Below, piece by piece: positions 34,841 through 46,282 of a stretch of 64,000 nt of DNA. Both the position numbers and the translations under genes were made by a program. Under the pieces are notes generated by a model. It saw only the letters and a list, made by a program, of their open reading frames with translations. It did not search any database and was not told the origin of the DNA. Origin of the DNA: Allium sativum (taxonomy: Eukaryota; Streptophyta; Magnoliopsida; Asparagales; Amaryllidaceae); contig CM060921.1 in the NCBI GenBank assembly GCA_030737875.1, positions 407,194,192-407,258,191 of the forward strand. Reading direction: 5' to 3'. The number at the start of each line of letters is the position of its first letter. The first letter of the stretch is position 1.

Positions 34841-37800
34841 TTTTACATTCTCTGATCTGCCAACGGATGTTTATGCCCTAGCTTATATGTCTACTTTGTT
34901 TATTATTTTCTTTCACTAATCTCATTTTAGCTTTCAAAATTTTAGAAAACACCCAACGACCAACTTTGTCCAATTTCATGTGAGTGAAAGAAATAGCTTT
35001 TAAAAAAAAAATTCAAATCAATGAATTAATCATCAAATCAAATGAACCCACATCAAGGTAGGCATAAGGGAAGCAAACAAAAAAATAAAGGAGATGTAAA
35101 CTTGCAGTTAAGGCATCAAGCTAGCTATATCCTTCTGATCAGCTAACAGACTTTAACATTGGTTACCTATATAAAAGTGGTAGAACGCCAAATTTGTATA
35201 TATCTTGAAATTTAATATCTATAAAAGAAATAATGCTTACTTACTAGAACTATATTCTATTTCAGCTTTTGAGGAAGATTTTGTATAGAGCAAAGCTGAA
35301 ATAATGATAAGAAGAATAAACAATAAAGATTAAAAAAAAGCACAAGAAAATGTACACATATATGACAATAGGTGAATTCGAAAATAATTTGGGCAGTTCT
35401 TGACTATGCTATTATTTCAAGCCACGGGTATAATTTGCATAACATAATTTTGACGTTCTGTATTCATATAAAATCATATTCATCTATCAAAATATAGCAA
35501 TGTTTGTATTTATTCAAAATATTCTAAAACAAACTATAATATTGCAACACCGATATTTATTTACTATCAATGAATTTGATGTAGCTGATACCGCATATGC
35601 AGAAGCAAACAGAGAAATTTTAAACTAAGAAAAGAGAATTTTTTTGCAATATGACCAACTATACCTTGAATTTTTTATTGAAAGTGTTCTTAGTGCCTAA
35701 AAATAATAAGGAACGGTATTTTACGAAGAGAGTGGCAAGCTACAATGACATTGAAAGTACTTTCAATATTTTATAAGTAAAGTTTCAAATTTATATGAAA
35801 TCCTACCCTATTTCATGCACGACTTCTTCCAAGATTGTGTATACGTGTGTCATGTGACATGAAGTCTGAAATCGACAAGTATAAGAATTCAAGCAATAAT
35901 TATCAAGACATGTTCAAGAGTTCAACTATAAGACTAAAGAAACCTTAACTCGATGGAAGAAAATATTTTAGTAGTAAAGCATGACGAGGATCAAGTAGAA
36001 CACTTAGAATTATGTAACCAACTAATCAACCACCGATGGGCGTATTAGGGAAAGAGTGTTAGAACTGATTAGTAATGAATGTCTAACCAGTTTGTCTACT
36101 AAGTTGTTTATGGAAGTAGTCATTGAGTTCTTTGTGAAGTTGTTTTTGGTTTTTTCTGTTGTGTTTGTAAATTAGTAATGCTTTATCGAGTGGTGCGCTT
36201 CTTTTAGTTGCATATGTGTATACGTCAAATATGCAGTGATACGAAGATTCTGCATAGAGCATTTAACATTGTTAATGAATTCATAAATTATATCATAGGT
36301 GTTGTAAAACTGACTAATGTTGATCACCATAATTAAAATTTGTTTTCCTATATAATTTCTGTTATTTGATGCTAAGAAGAAGAGTAAATTAGATTTATTA
36401 TTAATGTTTGATTTTCCATTTGTATCCTTCATGTTTCATCATTCGACAATTTTCGAATTATTTATGTGCAATCTAGTTTATTATATAGGCTCATCTATAT
36501 GATTTCAAGGAAAATTTTACATAAATATTAAGTATTCCATGGTAACATTTTGTTATAGCTCTGATTTGTTCAAAAATGGCACGGTTATCATCGTTACTCC
36601 GGAAATTGATGCTTTATTTTCAAGCTTCTGAAAATATATTGGAGACAATTAAAGTAAAAAAAATTCTCAACAAAACGAAAGAAACATGGATTCGATCGTA
36701 TGATATTTGATGGATGATAGAATATAATTTATTTACGTTGTTTTGAAAACAAATTTCTGTTAATTGCATATCACGAACGAAAGCAGATTATCTCATGAAT
36801 CTACACATATATCTTGCCATATATTCACTGATTATATCCTTATGTAAATACACTCCTTCAATGCCTATATAAAGAATCACTCTCTATGTATAAATCCATC
36901 GGATACAGCACACTCAAGCTTAACTACTCAATTCACATTCATGCCCGATCTATCAAAAAACTAGGAGTTTAGAAAGCAAATAAAAGAGAATGGGTGTGCT
37001 ATCTCTGTTTCCAAATCTATCCATAATAAGTTGCAAGGATCACTCAACTTCAACATAGATCGATGATTATATTGCTCGTATATCAGTCAGTTTAGGTCAC
37101 AATAAATCAAAGCACCTCAAGTGCATCAATTGTTAAGCAATAAGAAATAAACTTTATCAACGTCAAAGTTGTGCATTGGTTTATTCTTGTCAGTTTTCAT
37201 GCTAGTGTTTCAATATTCCATTGGCATCTTAAAGTTTCATATAACTTTATCAGAAGTGTGTATACATTTTCTTTTCCAGCAGGTTGCTTAGCCATAAGAT
37301 TACTTAGGTTTATTTTTCTGAATACAGATAAATCAGTTACTGCCTTTACAGATAACTTTTTTTCCAATTAGTTCATTTCTCTGAAGTTACCACAAAATGA
37401 AAAATCTTCAAGTATATATCATAAATAAGTCTGTTTCTACTAAATCAATTCTAAATTGTGGCATGTATTTTTTAGCAGAATTTGCATCAAGCAGCACAAG
37501 GATATTTTTTCTAATGAAATTGCATTAATGCAATTTCAAACTGCTTTAATATAAAATGCCTAATCAACAACAGCTTGGTAGATAAAGGGCCACTAATTCA
37601 AATGACAACTAGTATGACGTTCTGAACAAATTTTATTGGTCATGGGTACAAATCTTTGAGACATTAAAATATGTGCTCTACTTGAATACTGTTGTCTCCA
37701 CAAAAAAAAGGGTCAGCATGCATGTAGGCTTTTACAACTTTTGACATGATGTAAGCTGAAGGAAATTCCATGAGGTATTATGCGTGCATTCTAATTAACA

Positions 37801-40800
37801 TTTTCACATGGTTGCCTGGGTGTCTTTTTGATATGGCAAAATCATCATTTTATTTTTAATTTAGTCATTTCTATATTTGCTAAGGACAAATTTGGACCTT
37901 CCAAAGGGTTTTTGTGTTTATTATTATTGCTTACTATTATTCTTCTATAAGTTATTCTGGACAAGCATGCTTTTAATATATAAATCACTTTTTCAGTATT
38001 TTCAGTCCTAGTATTTTTGGCAAGAACTTATTACTAGCAGTGGAATATTAATATATGTAATACCGGTATATTTAATTTTACGTCCGAACAGCAGATTAAA
38101 ATCTATATTCTAAGCAACCCTTTTTTTAACGGTAAACAGCTGTATGTATCATATTGAGAATTCTGTACATAATCTTCAAGCAATCAATCAACATTTTATA
38201 CAAATCTCCCTATCGAATATTCTGCAAATCATCTCTTCATGACAAATGTATGCAAATGCATACACTTCATAGACTATACTCGATATCAACCAAGTATATG
38301 CAGCCTTTACATATATCAAGTATGCAGTTAAAGTTGTGTTTTAAATAATTTAGCATGCTTCAATTTTTGTCCAATGTCAAGTTGTTCATGTCCAAAAGCT
38401 TCACATTCAAAACCAAGTCAAAATTATGCATACAAAAGCTTCACACATTTGATGCTTTTGTAATTCACTCTCCAACATTAAAAAAACAACCATTTGGTGT
38501 TCCTAACCTTTATAAGCTCATAAACTCCATTAAGCTAAGTTGTTCATGTCCTATCAAAGTTTTAATGCAGACCAAGTCTTCCAGTAGTCTACGTCTTAAG
38601 AACAACCATATCAATGTCAATAAGTTTCACCATATGTTCTTGTCGTGGCAGTCACAAGGCAAATTCCCACTCACCTCGAAAACCAAATGGCTAAAATAAA
38701 ACAAATCATCAACAATTCGTATATTTTACAGAAATGACTAAGCATGTGCAAAAGCTGATAGGAAAAAGATTGAAGAATACAACCACTTTTTTGTCTAATG
38801 GCTAGGGATTCAGTACCATCATAGTACCAGTACATGATTTATATTTCAAGAGCTAATATAAGGTTTTATTTGATTCTCACAAAAATGGGGTAATCAATCT
38901 ACACCTCGTGACCAACTATCATACAAGAACATATCATCAGTGAAAAATAGAAACAATATATAAGATAGAAGGATATAAAGCTACGGATAGAACAAAATAC
39001 ATACTTCAAAAGTTTATAGGTTGCTCAAAGGAATTTCGATAGCTCTTTCTACCCACTGAAAACTGCCGATCAGGTAATTTGTTAACAAATGAAGAAATTT
39101 TAGTATAATTCTTTGATTTCTTCTGCATATCGACAAAAATCCATTCAGTTGACCTCAATAAAAGACAAGGTTGGAAAGGAATGAACTGCAAATGAGCTTG
39201 AGGTATCAATGATAAGACAACAAATATTCCGCAAAGAACAAAACCTTATACCTCTGTTTTAGATCACTACTTCAAGTTGAAAACATGAATATTCGAAAAC
39301 AGAAAGTATGAGAATATGTGTTGAGATTCAGACCAGAGGCATTGAAATCAATCTTTATTATTTTATAAACTACTGTACCAAAAGCTTCACACATTCAAAA
39401 CTAGCATATAAAAGCATGTGCATGTTTGAAACTGATATGTTTTAGAATTCATATGCATACCACAATAAGAATTTATACAAGATCTATTCTTTCTAAATAT
39501 AATTTTGTATACACATTAGGGCTGAAGAAGATATACTCTTTTTTTTAAATGTGTCTCTTGTTCAAGTATTTGCAATAATGTAATATTCAAAGTCACAAAC
39601 CTGGGAGAACTTGAGTAAAATATGGATTTGATAACTTTTTGAAAAAGAAAATTGATAATTGAAGTGGAGGACTTTAAATCTTTTAAAACCAAACATGTTT
39701 ATAAAACTTAGTTCATTCATTAGAAACTGATGTATGTAATCAATTCAACTTGTGTACTAAAAGTTCTCACGGCACTAGAATTCATGAATGCTCAGTAATA
39801 GCATATTTCTGAAACCAATTCTTATGCTATGAATTGGACGCTAATATCTTTAAAATTATACATTTTATCATATCATATACTTCAGAGGCTCATATAGACA
39901 TTATTTCAGAATATATTTGAAAATAATTTTTCATCTTCAGAATAAATAGCTGATTCATGAATTGGCAAATTGTAAAAAAGAACTATTCACCTAGTTTGAT
40001 GTTGAGTCTGATAGTATGAATACTACCATTCTTGTTCTACAACATCTTCGATTATGATAGGATTTCCTCTAGTTTTTATTAATGTCCAACTCAACTCTTT
40101 GTAACCACCACTTTTTATCATATCAAGAAGTCACACTTCTCCAACACCTCAAGATTCTTCTCTGACACCTCATGATCTTGTTATTTTGATTATATGAAAT
40201 TATGAATACATTTTTCTTTACTTCGTACTATTCTGTTATTCTTATTTTAGAACTTGATTACTAACATAAGCCTCTTATCAGAATTCCTGACACAAACAAC
40301 CGATCATACAGTTTTTAATCTCTTGATACGTTTGATCTTAAATAATATATATGTTACTTAATACTTGATGAATTATAACTTACTATATGATACAAAATAG
40401 CAGATCATATTAGCACTTGCTGGATATAATACTTCTAAAGTTGGGTCTAGATGTTAAAAGAACTCACTGCAACTTGCTTTCTTCACCTGTTCTTCATGTC
40501 ACAAAACAACACCTTTAAATTTTATTCTGTTATTCAGAATTTTCGATTCAATTCAATTCAAACAATACCTTTAAATTCAATTCAATTCAAACAAGTTGAA
40601 GCCCACGCAACAGATAAACACTATTAATAAAAAAAAAAATCAATAATCATATGAAGGAACTGTAAAAATATATGTGATAAAGCTTGTAGTACCTGTAGTG
40701 CCCTTCACGATTTTGGATTTCCAATTTGCGATTTTGGGAAAAATGACTACAGCAATTTAAGGAGCGGGATCAATAGCGATTTTGTTGGGAATGACAGTGA

Positions 40801-42037
40801 CCGAACTATAGTGACTTTCGTTCTTTCGATGGAGGAATGACGGCTTGAATTTAGGAATGGCGATGTTGGGTATGTGGAAATGACAGTAGCGAGATTGATT
40901 TTTATTTATTTATTTATTTTGATGGCGGAGGCGACGAAGATTTAGGAATGAACGATTTAGGTTTCTGGAAATGATGAAGGAAATTGGACAAAAAAAAGCT
41001 TATTTTACTTCCTTCCCGCACAACAATTTTTTTTCCCACCTATCTTTTGTTAGAATAGCGTGTTGCACGTAAATACTCCTAATGATTTGAAATAGCGTTC
41101 GAACCCTAATCCATCGGAGCATGTGAAGGTCCCTGTGGGGCAACGCTATTCAATATAGCTATAAAATAGCCATTTTGTTGTAGTGTAACATAACATCAAA
41201 CTGAAATTAACAAAGTAATTTTTATTTCAAATTAACCAGCAAACACAAGTAGTACTTAGTCAACTAAAAATAACAAAACATAGCCACTAAATTCAATTTT
41301 ACAGACATTTCAAAAACAAACACAGCAAGTCCTAAATTCATGTTTACATAAAACTAAAACAGTTTCAAAATATAGCGCAATCCTTCAATGTGTTCAATTC
41401 CTCTACTGCATCTCGTACCTCTATTGCCTTCAATAACAAGTTCTTGAAAATCCTCATCACTGCCTCCTTCACCTCCATACATCAGTTGCATTTCAGCACA
41501 AAATAAGAGGTATGCATGCCTCAATTGCATTTCAGCACAAACTATGGTCATAGTATAACTGAGTTTCCTTTCAGCACAAACTGAGTTTCATATCTGAATT
41601 CCATTTGCATTTCAGTATAACATAGTATACTGATATAAACAATGTGTATAAAAGTGTACTGGCCTAAACAATGTGTGAGTTGTATAACTGATCTAAACAA
41701 TGTGTATACAAGTGTATACTGATCTAAACATAACAGAGTTTCATTTGCATTTGTGTTTCATTTACATAACTGAGTTACATAACAGAGGCACAATGTGGAT
41801 ACAAGTGTACATATCTAAACATAACTGAGTTACATAACTGATCTAAACAATGTGTAAACAAGTGTGGCAATGTGGCAAAAATTATGTAATCAATAATTTA
41901 GGTTTAATGGGCAATGTAGCAAAAATTATCACTAATCTGCAATGTGGAAAAAATTATCACTAATCTACAATGTGATAAAACTTAAAATTATACCTGAAAA
42001 ACTGCCCATGCATGCTATTTCATGTTACTTCACTACT

Positions 42038-42602
42038 CTACATTGCCATAACAACACACAAAAGAACTCCAAACATGATCCAGGATGTAGCTAAAGTTTT
42101 TGCAAAGAATTTTTCTCCTGTCTCATTTTTTCCGCATTCAATGCGCATTAGAGCCAACTCTTCCTTTATATCTGCCACAAATTCATTGGCTTTTGCCCTC
42201 TTTTGCTTTTGCTTCAGCAGCTTTTCTTCAATTGTCTTCTTTTCCATAGCAATTGCGATATAGTCTTTTGTTTTTCCATCAATTTAACAGTAGTATCATC
42301 CAATTCAGAATTGTTGTTGATTTCATACACTTCGTCATGCCACATAAAATACCCGCAATCGCCATTCTGCACATATATTAAATTCTTGAGTAAAATATCA
42401 ATGAAAGATATGATAATCGACATGGAGCAACCCAAAAAAAAACCTAATTTATACTTACCGGCCACATGGAGCAACCAAAAAACTTCTTCCCTGCATTCGA
42501 CCCTACCTTCACAGTCCTCATCTTCGCTGGGGTTTTGTGGTGGTAGTTCTTTCTCGCAGCCGCTGTTGACGAATTTGAAGTAGAAATTGATTGGGTGGTC
42601 AT
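42038..42602 (-). pseudogene. Captured GRF-type zinc-finger gene, two exons, one frameshift
   Basis: GRF zinc fingers occur in nucleic-acid-binding proteins; plants have many small ones with a C-terminal coiled coil and hydrophobic tail, function mostly unknown. Exon 1 (42602-42459, 48 codons) starts ATG and reads MTTQSISTSNSSTAAARKN, then KMRTVKVGSNAGKKFFGC and SMWP. A phase-0 intron (42458-42367) has consensus GTAAGT and TGCAG ends. Exon 2 continues NGDCGYFMWHDEVYE. The joined domain fits C-x-[CH]...N-x-GRxFxxC...CGxFxWxDE except that the first cysteine is tyrosine (NYHHK; TAC for TGC). A one-base frameshift near 42270 separates this from MEKKTIEEKLLKQKQKR..., a coiled coil ending in a hydrophobic tail (SWIMFGVLLCVVMAM) and stop at 42038. 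Total about 155 codons, normal for this group. It lies in the right arm of the outer CACTA. Confidence 0.8.
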
Positions 42603-43467
42603 TCAATTCGATTTGAAGGAAGAATTGAAGTGATATAACAAACTGCAAATCATTCAGTAGGCTTTCAGGCACGTAGTTCATGTATATTCAGTATTTGTGT
42701 GCATAATCAAAACAAAACATGCGTATATTTATTAGCCAGTCTTACACACACACACTTAAGAAATCATGTGTATACTTATTATACGGTCTTATTGAAACAG
42801 ATCATGATTATACTTAAGAAATGATAACTATCATGTATATGTAAGCATCCTTTTGAAAACATTTTCATAAACCAGTGTATCATGTCTCAATCATCACAGG
42901 CAACAACAACCTAGGAAACCCAAGCAATTGTTTAGAACATGTAGCTCATATAAGGTCATTTGTCTAATTGTTCACAACCACACTTCACTAGGAACTAAAG
43001 TTCTATTTTATTAAATTGATTAACAACCAAATAGCGGCTCAAAGAACATTTCAGTGAATCAACCTATAACGAAACCACAAAAATACACCACCATCTACAA
43101 TTTATAGATCTTAGTTTCAACTTTTTGTTTCATTATCATGCCCAATATTGTTGTTCATATCTACCTTAATTTTTAAGTTTCAAAACTCCTTCAACTAAAC
43201 TAAGCTACAAACCCAGAATCAAACTTGTATTACACATATTTAGAAGCACTATTCTAGCCAAAAAGACTAGCCTCGGTTTTAGGCTTGTTTGTAGATGAAA
43301 ATTCTGGATTATAGACTGAGACAGTGCATTCTAAAGCTCAGTTTTTGCCAGTATATCTCAAAGTATCTAGATTGAACACAAGCTCAGTTTTTGAGGTAAC
43401 GCATTGTACAAAAATGAATTGTGTGAAACAAATTGGATTGTTTGAAACAAAAAATTAGGAATTTTAC

Positions 43468-43671
43468 CTCAATAAATGCAAAGCGTAAGGGAGACAACTG
43501 ACAAAATAACCAGACTGTCGCACAGATGGAGTTGGAGGAAGGGCACAACAACTGATTGGAATTGCAGTAGACAAAAAAGGGGATATTGCTGAGGCAGAGG
43601 ACGACAGTAAGAAGTGGTAGGAGAAACGAAACAACGACGATGAGCAGGGACGCTGATTGTCTCAAAGCCAT
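43468..43671 (-). pseudogene. Possible captured first exon with signal-peptide-like N-terminus
   Basis: Minus strand, ATG at 43671: MALRQSASLLIVVVSFLLPL begins a strongly hydrophobic start, typical of a secretory signal peptide, and the frame runs 68 codons with five or more cysteines. It ends in GAG followed by the donor-like GTAAAAT at 43467, in phase 0. The sequence upstream (43672-43760) is leader-like. No family recognised, and a second frame overlaps it, so chance is possible. It is inside the outer CACTA, 0.9 kb upstream of the GRF gene on the same strand, and could belong to the same captured segment. Confidence 0.35.
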
Positions 43672-44078
43672 CCAATTTGATTGTAAATGGAAATTAGAAG
43701 GGATAATTGATGGTCGTTCGATTTGGAATTAGGGATCGGTGATTATGGGAATTTGGGAATTTGGGGTATAAACGAAATGAAAAGAGAGGCAGTAGAACTA
43801 AAATAAAAGTGGGAATAGAAATAAGTGAGGTGCAGTATTATGATGTGGACGGACGACTGAGATTTTGTTTAAACTAATGGTATGGATCGTTGAGGTGTAT
43901 TTTTTTTTAAATATTTTTATTTAGAATATATCTATAGCCACTACAATACAATTTGATATGTATCCTAACACACTGAAGCGTGTGTTGCAATAGACAAAAA
44001 ACAACATAACAATGGCAACATTGTAGCTAGCAACACCATGGATTTTCGTTGCGATAGGCCATTTATGGCATTGTGGGA

Positions 44079-44918
44079 GTGGGCCTAAATTTTGACCTAG
44101 AAAAGGCCCATTGAAAATTAGAGCCACTCTAAATGGATCATTGGTTCCTATAAGGAATTACATTTGCACAGAATAACAGATAACATAACATTATGGAATC
44201 TCACATAACGAAACGAAAAAGTATAAAACCAAAGTAAGGTGCATCATATTATTAAAAGCCACAGATTCAAATACAAATTGTCAAATACAATTATTCAAAC
44301 TGGTACACCATCATTGTTCATAATCTAGAGTTTCCATAAGCAAAACATCAATAATAGCTAATAATATCATAATAGTCTCATCGCTTTCGGGCTCCATCAT
44401 CGTTTCGTCCATTGAGTCGCTACCCCACCTACTAACCTACTATATATGTTAAGGAGAGGGGTCAGAACATAAAGTCATGTGTGACTGAAAATAATATTTG
44501 CTTAAAGACCATACCTTAGATTTGGCAGGTCATGTATATGTCAAGGTATGTCTATGAAACACATAAGCACACACACATACAAAGAAATGTTTAGCCAATG
44601 AGGTGGATATTTGAGTCAATCTCTTAGGACCTTCATTGATGCATTTAGGTTGGAGACCCAACAAGTTGGATATTCTCGGTAACATAAGGCCGACCTCCTT
44701 GTCGTACATTTGCCTAATGAACTTATTTGAGGGCTGGAAAGATTTTATTATATTACGTTTATTTCATTCATAACTTGCTTTTTAAACATTTTTGTTGTTC
44801 CCTGTTGTATACTTATATATACACACAAATTCAAATTGGATTGAATATTCCAATCACTTATTTATTGGTCATATATTATTCCATATATTTATATTATAAC
44901 TTGAATTTCAAACATCGT

Positions 44919-44965
<47 letters not shown>

Positions 44966-45197
44966 CGTACAACTTCTTTTAACTGAAATTCTTTCATACA
45001 GGCTCGGAATCTGACATATTATATATGAAAATTGATCAGAATTTTTCCATGAATAATAACTACGATATTTTTTAGCCCAATTCCTGATGCTGCAAAAATT
45101 CCATTTTTCATCCCATTAATATATTATTACTTTATTGTTAATTTTCATTATTTATTGTTATTAACTTGTTTTAGGTATATTTTTATGGGGTGTTACA
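44079..45197 (-). mobile_element. Tekay-B LTR, main piece right of the nested insertions
   Basis: On the minus strand the LTR starts TGTAACACCCCATAAA at 45197, preceded by the polypurine tract of copy 2, and runs 1.1 kb to 44079 where the outer CACTA interrupts it; its last bases are at 20803-20821. This LTR has a polypurine tract on one side (45198) and, beyond the nest, a primer binding site on the other (20789): it is shared by two interiors in tandem. A (TA)n run is at 44921-44964. No coding sequence. Confidence 0.82.
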
Positions 45198-45423
45198 ATC
45201 TCCCCTCTTTAAAATAGATTTCGTCCTGAAATATGTCTGAAGGGCCGAAAAACACAGCTTGCTCTAAACATCCATGTTGTACACCCATGTTATTTTTAAT
45301 ACATCCATAAATATCCATGACTCGCGATGATTATGAACTGTAGATTCACTAAAGTGAGCTCAATCCTAGCGTGTATGTGAAATAAGTGATGCAGTACATA
45401 TGCAAAACATCCTAATATGTCTA
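45198..45423 (-). mobile_element. 3' end of Tekay-B copy 2: polypurine tract and tail
   Basis: The reverse complement of 45198-45230 reads AGGACGAAATCTATTTTAAA then GAGGGGAGAT, the Tekay 3' signature directly next to the LTR start. The remaining tail is non-coding. It is cut at 45419-45423 by the Tat element, whose target duplication GTCTA recurs at 59257-59261, after which the same tail continues. Confidence 0.82.
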
Positions 45424-46140
45424 TTGTTAGCCTATCCTGTGGTTAGCTTATATACAAAGCTAAAGAATTGTTCAATGAATGTACTTAAATATATGGAGCA
45501 TGGAAGACAGTCCTCTGGATTGGTTCGGAGCTTTCAGTACAGACTCCTTCGCTTTATTATGCGCAAGCCAGAAGACTGTTTGCAGGCAGACTACTCGAAT
45601 CGGTTCGGTGAGTCCTTCTCCGATCCGAACCCCCTTTCTTCCCCCAATCCAAACCAAGAGCAGAGATTATGGCGGTTGCACCCCACGTTCCTTCGATCCT
45701 GGAACGGTTTCACTCCACTATCCCATGTTTTCGATGTGGTGTCACCATCTTGAAGCTACCGCATCCGAAGTTCATGAGATGGGCCCCACGTGGCACCCGA
45801 ATTGGATGGGTTTACAACATATAAATACCCCAAAACACCTCATTTGAAGGGATCTTTTGGCAAATAAATCACTCTAACTTTAGACCAGCAAATTTCCTTG
45901 GTTTATTCAAATTATATCCCAACTTTTGGAGCGTAATTCCACAAACTGGAGAGAGATTATCAATTGTATAAGTGAGACTGAGTGAGAATTAGCATTGTAT
46001 TTGTATTCTAATCATCAATCAAAGAAGTATAAAGTGGACGTAAGCTCTTTAACGCCGAACCACTATAAATCCTGTGTTCTCGCTATTTTTCTTTCCACCT
46101 TATTTAGAATTATTGTTCAACTAGGTGTTAGAACCACTTT
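45424..46140 (+). mobile_element. Tat 5' LTR
   Basis: Begins TTGTTAGCCTATCCTGTGG and ends near GAACCACTTTTT. The counterpart is 58533-59256. The exact 3' border is uncertain by a few bases because the ends are not clean CA. Short frames in both orientations (45400-45847) are not conserved in the other LTR and are not counted as genes. Confidence 0.82.
45786..45830 (+). promoter_or_regulatory. Tat LTR promoter: G-box/ABRE-like CCACGTGGC and TATA box
   Basis: CCACGTGGC (45786-45794) is a palindromic G-box, also the ABA-response core ACGTGGC. ACATATAAATACC (45818-45830) is a TATA box about 25-30 bases downstream. The 3' LTR keeps CTATAAATACC (about 58927-58937) and TACGTGGC, a damaged G-box. 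Stress or ABA response is inference. Confidence 0.55.
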
Positions 46141-46157
46141 TTGGTGCTTTCACTGAG
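46141..46157 (+). other. Tat primer binding region
   Basis: TTGGTGCTTTCACTGAG follows the LTR directly, in the primer-binding position. I have not matched it to a tRNA. Confidence 0.5.
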
Positions 46158-46282
46158 AATTCGAATTCTCAACATTTTGGGTTATCGTTCTACTATTTGG
46201 ATAGTCAAGTCCAAAGAAGTTAGTCCACTTTCTTCAGTACTTTTAGAAAAAAATTTCTAAAATCTCAGAAGAATCAGGCTTT

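Larger units (their letters stand above)
32052..41185. mobile_element. Inner CACTA transposon (9.1 kb), non-autonomous, carrying a Dof fragment
   Basis: Ends CACTACAACAAAAT (32052-32065) and ATTTTGTTGTAGTG (41172-41185) are perfect 14-bp inverted repeats with target duplication TAA (32049-32051, 41186-41188). ATAGCGTTT or its complement AACGCTAT occurs more than ten times in 32074-32440 and again in 41055-41160: subterminal repeats bound by CACTA transposases. Apart from the Dof remnant, 32460-34090 and 34257-41040 are AT-rich with no recognisable protein; short open frames there (33088, 37171, 38154, 38355) match nothing I know. No transposase frame is visible. Confidence 0.93.
31619..44075. 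mobile_element. Outer CACTA transposon, non-autonomous, carrying a GRF zinc-finger gene
   Basis: Left end CACTACGCCATAGATGGCC; the right end reversed reads CACAATGCCATAAATGGCC, matching at 16 of 19 positions. It is flanked by the three-base duplication GGA (31616-31618 and 44076-44078), as expected for CACTA/EnSpm. Subterminal GGCAACA/TGTTGCC motifs crowd both ends (31640-31990 and 43970-44060). Without the inner CACTA it is about 3.3 kb. No TNP2/TNPD-like transposase is visible, so it must have moved with a helper. Orientation undefined. Confidence 0.88.

Noticed and set aside
38154..38699. Two neighbouring plus-strand frames in the inner CACTA as transposase exons
   Set aside because: Composition is low-complexity and AT-driven; no TNP2 or zinc-finger motif is visible.
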